Shown piece by piece: positions 34,721 through 43,559 of a stretch of DNA of 64,000 bases. Each line of letters begins with the position of its first letter. Positions within the stretch are counted from its first letter, which is position 1. The notes beneath the pieces were generated by a model. It made no database searches, was not told where the DNA came from, and saw only the letters and a program-made list of their open reading frames with translations. The stretch lies in assembly GCA_015057305.1 (NCBI GenBank), contig SVES01000006.1, forward strand, positions 1 through 64,000, given 5' to 3'. Source of the DNA: Pseudobutyrivibrio ruminis (lineage in GTDB: Bacteria > Bacillota > Clostridia > Lachnospirales > Lachnospiraceae). The translations under genes were made by a program, and so were the position numbers.

Positions 34721-36118
34721 ATGTCAAGGAAACCATTGGGAGTTGATAAGTACGGTGTGCCAAAGGTAATGCGTGCAGGTGATTATTTTGCAGATAGTAT
34801 GGGACAGTTTGCATTAAATGCTATTTCTGGCCTTATTGGGCAGCTAACTTACTTTTATACTGACAAAGTAGGTATGGCCGCGGGAGCTGTAGCAACAGTG
34901 TTTTTTATTTGTAAGATATTTGACGCCTTTACAGATGTGATTATGGGAAATATTGTGGATCATACAAAGCCTGGAAAGGAAAAGTATCGTCCATGGTTAA
35001 TTAGAATGATGATACCAGCAGCGATTGTTATGATAGCACTGTTCACTGTTCCAACAAGTATTTCTGAAGCTGGTCAGCTTGCATATATGTGCTTTACTAA
35101 CCTATTGCTTTCGGCAGTGATATTTACAGCTATAGCAATACCATATTCATCTCTTCAGGTTGTTAGAACAAATAGTCAAGAGGAACGGGGGACTATTGGA
35201 ACTTGGCGTGCCGCAGCAGGATATGTATCTGGAATGATTATTGCAATTGGTATTATTCCTATTACAAATGCCTTAGGGGGAACACAACAAGCATGGATTA
35301 AATTCAGCGTTGGTTTTTCTTTGATGGTAATTCTTGCACTTTTAATTTGCTGGCTTAGAGCAAAAGAGACTGCAGTAGCTGATGGAGTAACTACAGAGGC
35401 AGTAGTAGAAGAAGAGGAAGTCTTGTCCTTTGGTGAGGCCCTCTCAAATCTTTTCCATAACAAATATTGGGTAATGGTTTTGATAATGGGATTATTTACA
35501 CAGCTTTCATATGCTCTTAGTGGTGCATCTGGAGCATATTATTGTAAATGGATTTATGGCAATGATAATTTAACAGGTATTCTTGGCGCTGTAGGATTGA
35601 TTCCAACTATTATCGGTTTTGTAGTTGTTGGCCCAATGATTAAATATCTTGGCGTTACAAAATCCCTAAGAGTGTCATTCCTTTTAGGAGCAGTTGTAAA
35701 TGCCCTTAGACTCATAGATCCAACAAATTTTGTTTATAATACAGCTCTTGGTTGTGTGGCAACATTTTCTACTATTCCAATGATGTGCTTAACTGGCGTG
35801 CTTACAGCTATGTCAATCGATTATAATGAATATAAATATGGCAAGAAAATGGTTGGTACTTCACAGGCTGCTTGCAGTTTTGGCGGTAAGATTGGTTCAG
35901 GTGTAGGAGCTTCTTTAATTGGATGGTGCTTGGCAGTTGCTAATTATGATGGATTTGCTGAAGTGCTTACTCCAGCAGTAAGACAGGCTATTTATACATT
36001 TAGCATTTATATTCCTTTTGCACTGTTTGCTTTTATGTTCATAATCATGATGAAATTTGATTTAGAAAAGAAACTGCCTGAATATAGACAAGAAATAGAA
36101 GCTAGAAAAAATAATTAG
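34721..36118 (+). CDS. GPH-family sugar:cation symporter (MFS_2)
   Basis: Membrane transporter of 465 residues with twelve hydrophobic segments. Family signatures include FFICKIFDAFTDVIMGNIVDHT near the start, then RTNSQEERGTIGTWR and DYNEYKYGKKMVGT. The GPH (MelB/XynB-like) family imports glycosides, pentosides or hexuronides with Na+ or H+. Its neighbours, GH3 and GH78, suggest that it brings in rhamnose- or glucose-containing glycosides. AGGAGG precedes the ATG. Confidence 0.93.
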   Translation: MSRKPLGVDKYGVPKVMRAGDYFADSMGQFALNAISGLIGQLTYFYTDKVGMAAGAVATVFFICKIFDAFTDVIMGNIVDHTKPGKEKYRPWLIRMMIPAAIVMIALFTVPTSISEAGQLAYMCFTNLLLSAVIFTAIAIPYSSLQVVRTNSQEERGTIGTWRAAAGYVSGMIIAIGIIPITNALGGTQQAWIKFSVGFSLMVILALLICWLRAKETAVADGVTTEAVVEEEEVLSFGEALSNLFHNKYWVMVLIMGLFTQLSYALSGASGAYYCKWIYGNDNLTGILGAVGLIPTIIGFVVVGPMIKYLGVTKSLRVSFLLGAVVNALRLIDPTNFVYNTALGCVATFSTIPMMCLTGVLTAMSIDYNEYKYGKKMVGTSQAACSFGGKIGSGVGASLIGWCLAVANYDGFAEVLTPAVRQAIYTFSIYIPFALFAFMFIIMMKFDLEKKLPEYRQEIEARKNN

Positions 36119-36126
36119 TATTAACT

Positions 36127-36147
36127 GGGGGATACTTTTTATCCCCC
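36127..36147 (+). terminator. Intercistronic hairpin between the symporter and GH3 genes
   Basis: GGGGGATA pairs perfectly with TATCCCCC around CTTTT. TTGTATTAG follows, so this is probably partial termination or an mRNA stability element within the operon. Confidence 0.6.
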
Positions 36148-36172
36148 TTGTATTAGATTTAGGAGAAAAGAA

Positions 36173-38605
36173 ATGCATAATTACGAAAAAGAACATTTAG
36201 ATTTTGTAAACAAAAATGCAGCAGAGTGTACTGTGCTTTTAAAGACAAATGGAGATTTTCCACTTGAAACCCCTGGTGATTTAGCTGCTTATGGTGCTGG
36301 AATCAGATATACAGTAAAAGGTGGCACAGGCTCAGGTGAGGTGAACTCAAAGGAGACCTTTACTATTGAGCAGGGCTTAGAAAAATCAGGTTTTTCTATT
36401 CTTACAAAGGATTGGCTTGATGAGTATGATGAGGTCCGGAAAAATGCAAAAAAGCAGTTTTTTAAGGACTTAAAGGCTGAGGCTAAGGCTAAACATATTA
36501 ATGTCTTCATGTATTCTTTTGGCAAAGTAATGAGAGAGCCAAATCACAATCTTATGCTTACAAAAAAATGTGATACAGCAATTTATGTTGTAAGCCGCAA
36601 TTCTGGTGAAGGAAGTGATAGGGAAGTACTTCCAGGTGATGTTAAACTTACAGAATCTGAAACAAGAGACATATTAAAGTTAAATGATCTATATGAAAGA
36701 TTTATGCTTGTACTTAATGTGGGGGGAGTAATAGATTTATCACCGGTGTTGGATGTTAAAAATATTTTGATATTATCTCAGCTTGGTACAGACTGTGGGG
36801 TGATTCTAGCAGATATTTTACTTGGCAAGCAGAATCCATCAGGAAAGCTTACGACTACATGGACCAAATTTGAGGATTATTCTAATATAGGTACTTTTGG
36901 TGATTGGAATGATAATCTATATAAAGAAGGAATATATGTAGGCTATAGATATTTTGATACATTTGGTAAAAAAGCTCTTTTCCCTTTTGGGTACGGTTTA
37001 TCATTCACATCCTTTGAACAAACTGTAGAAAGTGTTTCTAACAATAAAGATGAGATAAAAGTAAAAGTGAATGTGAAAAATACTGGTGCATTTGCTGGAA
37101 AGGAAGTTGTTCAGGTTTACCTTTCTATGCCTGAAGGAAAATTAGACCAGCCATTTCAGCAATTAGTGGGATACAAAAAGACTCCACTGCTTGCAGCAGG
37201 AGAAGAGGAACAAGTGACAGTATCATTTAAGCTATCAGACTTTGCCTCTTACGATGAAGCTACAGAAAATTATATCCTTGAGCAGGGATTATATTTAGTC
37301 CGCGTGGGAGACAGTTCCGTAAATACGATAATTTCTGCTGCTGTTACTTTGAGCGAGACAGTAGTAATAAGAGAAGCTAAAAATTGTCTTGGCAAACCAA
37401 GTTTTACTGATTTTAAAGCTGAAACAAACGCATGTGAAAATGCTCCAGCTGACGTAGTTCAGATTAATCTTAATTCAGATGATTTTATGAAAGTAGCATA
37501 TGAATACGATAATGCTGTTGCGATTGATGAAAGAGTAAAAAAACTTTCAAATGAAGAACTGGCATTTTTGGCCATAGGAAATTTTAATCCTAATGCTAAA
37601 GGTCTTAGTATTGTGGGAAATGCAGCAACACATCTTGCAGGTGCAGCAGGCGAAACAACTTCTCAGCTTACATCAAAGGGAATCAAGCCCCTTATTATGG
37701 CTGATGGTCCTGCAGGAGTTAGAATTGCCCTTCATTATTATGAAGAAGGTGAAAATCAATATGACGCCAACAATAATGGCATGATGATGGAAAGCATGCT
37801 TGAGATGATGGGACCAATAACAGCCTTCATAGCAAAAAAAATAATGGGCGGAAAGAAAGTTCCTAAAAATGTTGTGCTTAAAGAACATTCAGCAACGATG
37901 ATCCCTATTGGAACAGCTATTGCCCAAAGCTTTAATGTGGAATTGGCTGAAAAATTAGGTGATATTGTTGGGACAGAGATGGAAATGTTTGGAGTTCATT
38001 TATGGCTTGCACCTGCTTTAAATATCCATAGAAGCATTCTTTGCGGCAGAAACTTTGAATATTATTCTGAAGATCCGTTGGTATCGGGGCTTACTGCAGC
38101 AGCAATCACGAATGGAGTGCAAAAACATAAAGGCTGCGGAACTACCATCAAGCATTATGCAGCAAATAATGCCGAGACTAATCGCTACTGCAACAATAGT
38201 CAGGTAAGCGAGCGTGCAATGAGGGAAATTTATTTACGTGGTTTTGAAATATGCGTTAAAAAATCTCAGCCAAAAGCAGTTATGACAAGCTACAACCTTT
38301 TAAATGGAACACATACATCTGAACATAGAGGATTAATAGAAGATATTCTTAGAACTGAGTTTGGATTTAAAGGTATTGTAATGACTGACTGGGTAATGGA
38401 AGTGATGACAAGTTCGAAGTCAGTATATAGAAATGCACTTGCAGATAAAGTTGCAAAGGCTGGAGGAGAGCTATTCATGCCAGGAACAAAGAAGGATTAC
38501 AATCGTGTACTTACAGCATTAAAGGATGGTAGTTTAACTCGCCAACAATTAGAGATTAATGCATCACGTTTATTGCGAACTATTGATGAGTTTTATTGTG
38601 TATAG
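36173..38605 (+). CDS. Circularly permuted GH3 beta-glucosidase/beta-glycosidase
   Basis: Cytoplasmic glycoside hydrolase (no signal peptide), 810 residues. The domain order is reversed from most GH3 enzymes: first the C-domain (YVVSRNSGEGSD, ILADILLGKQNPSGKLTTTW), then a fibronectin-like domain (VKNTGAFAGKEVVQVYLS, about residues 305-395), and last the TIM barrel with MADGPAGVR, GRNFEYYSEDP, KHYAANNAE and the nucleophile Asp in IVMTDWVM (about D739). Permuted GH3 enzymes are known from Butyrivibrio and Ruminococcus. Likely substrates are beta-glucosides. It overlaps the next frame slightly upstream of that gene's true start. Confidence 0.93.
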   Translation: MHNYEKEHLDFVNKNAAECTVLLKTNGDFPLETPGDLAAYGAGIRYTVKGGTGSGEVNSKETFTIEQGLEKSGFSILTKDWLDEYDEVRKNAKKQFFKDLKAEAKAKHINVFMYSFGKVMREPNHNLMLTKKCDTAIYVVSRNSGEGSDREVLPGDVKLTESETRDILKLNDLYERFMLVLNVGGVIDLSPVLDVKNILILSQLGTDCGVILADILLGKQNPSGKLTTTWTKFEDYSNIGTFGDWNDNLYKEGIYVGYRYFDTFGKKALFPFGYGLSFTSFEQTVESVSNNKDEIKVKVNVKNTGAFAGKEVVQVYLSMPEGKLDQPFQQLVGYKKTPLLAAGEEEQVTVSFKLSDFASYDEATENYILEQGLYLVRVGDSSVNTIISAAVTLSETVVIREAKNCLGKPSFTDFKAETNACENAPADVVQINLNSDDFMKVAYEYDNAVAIDERVKKLSNEELAFLAIGNFNPNAKGLSIVGNAATHLAGAAGETTSQLTSKGIKPLIMADGPAGVRIALHYYEEGENQYDANNNGMMMESMLEMMGPITAFIAKKIMGGKKVPKNVVLKEHSATMIPIGTAIAQSFNVELAEKLGDIVGTEMEMFGVHLWLAPALNIHRSILCGRNFEYYSEDPLVSGLTAAAITNGVQKHKGCGTTIKHYAANNAETNRYCNNSQVSERAMREIYLRGFEICVKKSQPKAVMTSYNLLNGTHTSEHRGLIEDILRTEFGFKGIVMTDWVMEVMTSSKSVYRNALADKVAKAGGELFMPGTKKDYNRVLTALKDGSLTRQQLEINASRLLRTIDEFYCV

Positions 38606-38616
38606 GTGTAGAAGAG

Positions 38617-41208
38617 ATGAAAGCCATAAATCTTAAAACAGAATATTTAACAAATCCAATTGGAATAGACTACAGATTGCCACGTCTTAGCTGGAACTGT
38701 GAGAGTGGCAAAAAACAGACTGCTTATCAAATTGTAGCAGTGGATGTAGATGGCACTGAGCTTTGGGATTCTGGCAAAGTAGAGAGCAGTCAGATGCATC
38801 TGATTCCATGGGGAGCGTCCGCTCTCTCAAGCAGAGATAGAGTATTATGGACAGTTCGCCTTTGGGATGAAAACGACATGCCAGGAGAAATGAGTGAGGA
38901 GGCCACCTTTGAGTTGGGACTTCTTAGCCCTTCAGATTGGAAGTCACATTGGATTACTGGTAATTATAAGGTAGATAAAAAGAAAAGATATCCAGTAGAT
39001 TGCTTTAGAAAAATATTTGCTATTTCGGAAAAAAAGACAGTAAAAGCGGCTAGAGCATATATGACAGCATGTGGTATTTATGAGGGGCAGTTAAATGGAG
39101 ACAAGATTGGCAGATTCTGCCTTGCTCCAGGACACACTGATTATCGTAAGCGTGTTCAGTATCAGACAGTAGATATTACTTCGCAAATACGTAGTGGTAG
39201 CAATGAACTGTTATTCATGCTGGCAGATGGCTGGTACAGAGGCTCAGTAGGAGCCTGGGGACTTAAAAATTTCTACGGGAGTCAGACAAAGCTTTTAGCT
39301 CAGATAGAAATTGAATATTCAGATGGAACTGTTGACACCATTTGTACTGATGACAGCTTTGAGTGGACTAATGGTGGTCCTATTAGGTTCGCGGATAATA
39401 AGGATGGAGAGATTTATGATGCTAGATTAGAAGATTTTACAAATGCAAATTGGTCTAATGCAAGAATTGCAAGTCATAATGTTGTGCCAACAGCATCAAA
39501 TAATTTCTTATTGACTGAACATGAAGTGTTTACCAAGCCGCAACTAATTATTACACCATCCGGAGAAAGGGTATTGGACTTTGGACAAAACATAGCAGGC
39601 TATGTGGAGTTTGCTGTAACGGCAAAAGCAGGTCAAAGAGTTTTTATGCGTTTTGGTGAAAAACTTGATGACAAAGGAGAATTTACTCAGAAAAACATTC
39701 AATGTGTTAAGAAAGATTATGTAACCCCTCTTCAGCAAATAGAGTATTTTTGCAAAGATGGTGATAATCATTACAAGACAAGATTTGCAATTTTCGGATT
39801 TCAATATGTGCTTGTAGAAAGCGACGTGGAAATAGCACCAGAGAATATAAAAGCTATAGCAGTATATTCTGACTTTGAGAGGACTTTCTATTTTGAATCT
39901 TCAAATCAGCTTTTAAACAAATTTGTTGAAAATACCCTATGGTCATTAAAGAACAATTCAGCAGATATACCAACAGACTGCCCAACAAGAGAACGTCATG
40001 GATGGTCCGGAGATGCTCAGATTTTCGTAAATACAGCTAGCTATATGGTAAATTATGCACCTTTTGCAAACAAGTATGAGATTGACCTGTGTGATTTACA
40101 GAGAAAGAATGGAGCATTTACTCAAATAGCACCTGAGGGTGGTACAGATTTTTATATGAAAGCTATGGACGGTTCTGTTGGCTGGGCTGATGCAGGAATC
40201 ATGATACCATACAGAATGTGGAAGAAATATGGAGATGTTAGATTCATAGAAAAATACTATGAGAACATGAAAAAGTATGCCATGTTTGTAATCAATCGTT
40301 GTGGCAAAAACTCTATATTAATGTCAGAAAAGGTAAAGATTTCTAAGGAAAATAAGAAATATCTTTACAATGTAGGGCAACATTATGGAGAGTGGGCGGA
40401 GCCTAGTGATATTCATGAAATGTCTTATAAGGATTTTTCCAAATCAAAACCAGAAGAAGCTACAGCCTATACAAGCTATGTAATGAGCTTGATGGCAGAA
40501 ATTGCAATAGAATTAGGTCATGCTGATGATGCCAAGCTATTTGTAGAGTATGCACAAGGTTGCAAAAAAGCATATCAGGAGCTTGTGGAGAATGACTCAT
40601 TTTCATTAGATACCAATAGACAAGCTAGATTAGTAAGGCCATTATATTTTGATTTGCTAGATGAAAAGAAAAGAGAATATGCTAAGTCTAGATTGATAAA
40701 GGCTTTGGACGACTATGATTGGAGAGTGGGAACAGGATTTTTATCGACCCCTCTTATCTTATACGTTCTTCAACAAATCGATTTGGAATATGCTTACAAA
40801 CTACTTGAAAATGAAAAGAAACCGGGATGGCTATATATGCCTCTTGTTGGAGCCACTACTATATGGGAAGATTGGGACGGACCTTCATCTGATAATGGTG
40901 TTGGAGGCGGAATAGCATCACTGAATCATTATTCTAAGGGCGCAGTCTGTGAGTGGGTTTTTGATGAAATGTGCGGTGTAAAGGTAGCTGGTGAAAATCA
41001 TTTTATTATTTCGCCACAACCGGGAGGAAGCTTTACACATGCTAGTTTCAGTTACGATAGTGTGTATGGAAAAGTTTCTTGCAGTTGGAGAAAACAGGCG
41101 GCTGGGAAATATACCTACCATATACTTATTCCACCAAACACTACTGCAGATATTAGGCTCCCAGAGAAGGATTCTTATATTGTAGATTCGGGTACATATA
41201 TTATTTAA
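38617..41208 (+). CDS. GH78 alpha-L-rhamnosidase
   Basis: Releases terminal alpha-L-rhamnose from glycosides. The family layout is clear over 863 residues: N-terminal beta domains (LRTEYLTNPIGID-type start, RAYMTACGIYEGQLNG), the carbohydrate-binding segment, then the (alpha/alpha)6 barrel with DCPTRERHGWSGDAQIF and WEDWDGPSSDNGVGGG, and the C-terminal beta domain. There is no signal peptide, so it acts on imported substrate. The frame opens at 38596, but only the ATG at 38617 has a plausible ribosome site. Paired with GH3, it could strip rutinose- or similarly decorated plant compounds. Confidence 0.94.
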   Translation: MKAINLKTEYLTNPIGIDYRLPRLSWNCESGKKQTAYQIVAVDVDGTELWDSGKVESSQMHLIPWGASALSSRDRVLWTVRLWDENDMPGEMSEEATFELGLLSPSDWKSHWITGNYKVDKKKRYPVDCFRKIFAISEKKTVKAARAYMTACGIYEGQLNGDKIGRFCLAPGHTDYRKRVQYQTVDITSQIRSGSNELLFMLADGWYRGSVGAWGLKNFYGSQTKLLAQIEIEYSDGTVDTICTDDSFEWTNGGPIRFADNKDGEIYDARLEDFTNANWSNARIASHNVVPTASNNFLLTEHEVFTKPQLIITPSGERVLDFGQNIAGYVEFAVTAKAGQRVFMRFGEKLDDKGEFTQKNIQCVKKDYVTPLQQIEYFCKDGDNHYKTRFAIFGFQYVLVESDVEIAPENIKAIAVYSDFERTFYFESSNQLLNKFVENTLWSLKNNSADIPTDCPTRERHGWSGDAQIFVNTASYMVNYAPFANKYEIDLCDLQRKNGAFTQIAPEGGTDFYMKAMDGSVGWADAGIMIPYRMWKKYGDVRFIEKYYENMKKYAMFVINRCGKNSILMSEKVKISKENKKYLYNVGQHYGEWAEPSDIHEMSYKDFSKSKPEEATAYTSYVMSLMAEIAIELGHADDAKLFVEYAQGCKKAYQELVENDSFSLDTNRQARLVRPLYFDLLDEKKREYAKSRLIKALDDYDWRVGTGFLSTPLILYVLQQIDLEYAYKLLENEKKPGWLYMPLVGATTIWEDWDGPSSDNGVGGGIASLNHYSKGAVCEWVFDEMCGVKVAGENHFIISPQPGGSFTHASFSYDSVYGKVSCSWRKQAAGKYTYHILIPPNTTADIRLPEKDSYIVDSGTYII

Positions 41209-41221
41209 ATAATCACAAATT

Positions 41222-41303
41222 GGCGGTAGATTAGTTTCTGCCGCTTTTTTAATCTATCACTGTTTCTTTACCCAGATGTGTGTCGCATCTGGGTTTTATT
41301 TTG
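41222..41303 (+). terminator. Double terminator after the GH78 gene
   Basis: The first hairpin, GCGGTAGA with TTCTGCCGC, ends in TTTTTT (41245-41250). The second, CCCAGATG (41271-41278) with CATCTGGG (41286-41293), ends in TTTTATTTTG. Confidence 0.88.
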
Positions 41304-41354
41304 TCAAAAATCTGAAAAAAGTGTGAATATAGGTTTTATTGTGCGTAAATTGAC

Positions 41355-41360
41355 TATACT
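41355..41360 (+). promoter_or_regulatory. Probable -10 of the first ABC exporter operon
   Basis: TATACT lies 32 bp before the start codon. No acceptable -35 is found at 16-18 bp, which suggests activator dependence. Confidence 0.45.
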
Positions 41361-41391
41361 TTAATAAAGATTTCTCATGGGAGGAGATATT

Positions 41392-42096
41392 TTGGGAACA
41401 CTGATAAGCTTTGAAAATGTAGGCAAGATTTACAGAACTGGTGACATTGAGTATGAGGCATTACATGATGTAAATCTGACCATTGATGAGGGGGAAATGG
41501 TTGTAATACTGGGACCATCCGGAGCAGGAAAAAGTACCCTTTTGAATATGCTCGGAGGCTTGGACGCAGCCACCTCAGGTAAAATAATGTTTGGGGACAA
41601 GGAAATAACATCTCTAAACGATAAACAGCTTGGAGTTTTTCGCTCTCAGGATGTTGGAATCATTTTTCAGTTTTATAATCTTATACCTACTCTAAACGCT
41701 CTAGAAAATGTTGCCCTAATAAGTGAATTGGGAATAGATATTATGGATCCTAAAGAAGCACTTGCACTTGTTGGTCTGGAAGAAAAGTGGAAAAATTTTC
41801 CATCTCAAATGTCAGGCGGCCAGCAGCAGAGAGTTTCAATTGCCAGAGCTATAGCAAAAAGACCTAGATTGCTTCTTTGTGATGAGCCTACTGGTGCACT
41901 TGACACCAACACAGGCAAGGAAGTCATAAATCTTTTGCAGAAGCAGAGCAAAGAAGAAAAGCGAACAGTGGTGATAGTAACCCATAATGATTTGTTTGCA
42001 GAAATGGCGGATAAGGTAATAAATGTTAAAAATGGAACTGTCTTTAGTATTGCTACTAACGAAAATCCAAAAAGTGTAGACGAGGTGGAGTGGTAG
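41392..42096 (+). CDS. ABC transporter ATP-binding protein, MacB/LolD type
   Basis: ATPase of an export system, 234 residues. Walker A is GPSGAGKST, the Q-loop lies in IIFQFYNLIPTLNALENV, the signature is MSGGQQQR, Walker B is [12 protein letters not shown] and the H-loop is VIVTHND. The FYNLIPTLNA form is typical of MacB/LolD/FtsE-like ATPases that power FtsX-fold permeases. An ATG at 41377 is in frame, but the ribosome site GGGAGGAG (41379-41386) lies after it, so the start is the TTG at 41392. The adaptor gene follows after one base. Confidence 0.92.
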   Translation: MGTLISFENVGKIYRTGDIEYEALHDVNLTIDEGEMVVILGPSGAGKSTLLNMLGGLDAATSGKIMFGDKEITSLNDKQLGVFRSQDVGIIFQFYNLIPTLNALENVALISELGIDIMDPKEALALVGLEEKWKNFPSQMSGGQQQRVSIARAIAKRPRLLLCDEPTGALDTNTGKEVINLLQKQSKEEKRTVVIVTHNDLFAEMADKVINVKNGTVFSIATNENPKSVDEVEW

Positions 42097-42097
42097 A

Positions 42098-43549
42098 ATG
42101 AAAAAAATCAAGGAATTATTTGAAAAAAGAAAAAAGCTTTTTATAACCTTATGTATTGCAGCAGTTTGTGTTATTGGAATCTGTATATATATGCTTATTC
42201 CTGATTCTATAGCTGTAGAGAGTGTTTCAAAGGGGAATGTTAGAGCATGCGTTGCAGAGGTTGGCACCATATCCGCTGATGATGCTATTACCGTATATTC
42301 TCCAGTTTCAGGCAAGCTTTCAGATGTTTTGTTTAATAATGATGAAGCAGTTGTGAAGGGGGATGTATTGGCTACCTATGACCTTACCTCCTTCGAAGAA
42401 AGCGTTGAGAGCGCTCAGATAAACAAAAAGTATTACCAGGATGGGTACAATGCAGCAGTATCAAAGAATAATGAATATAAGGAAATGCTTAATGTGGCAC
42501 AGGTTGAGGGAGAGGCTAACAAATATATATATGCAGGCCTTCTTGAATCAAGAGATACCTTGGAAATAAACAAAGAAGCCCGTTCTCAGGAAATCCAATA
42601 TAAGATTAATCAATTAGAGGCCCAGCTGGTTATGTTAACATCTCAGTTATCCAGCGCCCAGGTTGAATTGGAGGGAGCGGAAACAGACGAAGCAAAAGCC
42701 AATGCCAGTGGCAAGGTTTCTTCTATAACAAGTCAAATTGCTTCCAACAGACAAGCTCTAATGAGTATGGATACAAGAACCATGACAATGGAAGAATACA
42801 CTGTTTATTTGGAGGTTTTGCGTCACCTTGATTTGATTGATAGATTTTGGAGCCAGAATACAGAAGCTGCAAATATTGCCAAGCAGGCAATTGTTAGTGA
42901 CTCTCAGATAGCCCAGTATTCAGATTCTATTGAACTTGCAAAGCTTCAGGAAAACCAGGCAAGCAGAGATTTAGAAATAGCTACAGGCGGTCTTCAGGCT
43001 TCTTATGATGGCACAATTTTGCAAAGACTTGTAGACCCAGGCTCTATTGTTACGGCAGGGGAACCGCTGTTTGTCATTCAGCCATCCTCTGGCTACAAAG
43101 CTAATGTAATGGTTTCTAGATTTGATATAGGAAAAGTTGCCATTGGTCAGAAGGCAGAAATTGTTATTGGGGATACCACCTATGAAGGTGAAGTAAGCAG
43201 CATTTCGCCTGTTGCCCAGACTGATGCATCAAATAAACCAAAGGTAAAGGTGTGCGTATCAATTAATGACGATTCAGCCAAGCCTACTATAGGCCTTGAG
43301 GCTGATGTGAAGATATATACAGAAGAAAAAGCAGATGTGCTGACAGTTACTGATAAAGCTGTATATACAGATGATAAGGGAAGCTATGTATATGCCCTTG
43401 AGGATGGTGTTATCACAAGGAAAGACGTTACCTGTGGTGCAAGTGGGGATGGTAAGGTAGAGATTATAGAGGGATTAAGTGAGAATCAACAGGTTATAAC
43501 TGAGCCTGTTACAGTAGATGAGATTGGAAGTAGGCGTGTAGCAAAATAG
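42098..43549 (+). CDS. Efflux adaptor protein (HlyD/MacA-like)
   Basis: Membrane-anchored extracytoplasmic adaptor, 483 residues. One N-terminal helix (about residues 13-34) is followed by a lipoyl half (VYSPVSGKLSDVLFNNDEAVVKGD), a long coiled-coil hairpin (about 105-285) and the second lipoyl half (ASYDGTILQRLVDPGSIV). A beta-barrel and MP domain with VYTDDKGSYVYALEDGVITRKDV close the protein. In Gram-positives such adaptors work with MacB-like permeases without an outer-membrane channel. AGGTGGAG precedes the ATG. Confidence 0.9.
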   Translation: MKKIKELFEKRKKLFITLCIAAVCVIGICIYMLIPDSIAVESVSKGNVRACVAEVGTISADDAITVYSPVSGKLSDVLFNNDEAVVKGDVLATYDLTSFEESVESAQINKKYYQDGYNAAVSKNNEYKEMLNVAQVEGEANKYIYAGLLESRDTLEINKEARSQEIQYKINQLEAQLVMLTSQLSSAQVELEGAETDEAKANASGKVSSITSQIASNRQALMSMDTRTMTMEEYTVYLEVLRHLDLIDRFWSQNTEAANIAKQAIVSDSQIAQYSDSIELAKLQENQASRDLEIATGGLQASYDGTILQRLVDPGSIVTAGEPLFVIQPSSGYKANVMVSRFDIGKVAIGQKAEIVIGDTTYEGEVSSISPVAQTDASNKPKVKVCVSINDDSAKPTIGLEADVKIYTEEKADVLTVTDKAVYTDDKGSYVYALEDGVITRKDVTCGASGDGKVEIIEGLSENQQVITEPVTVDEIGSRRVAK

Positions 43550-43559
43550 GGGAAGAATT

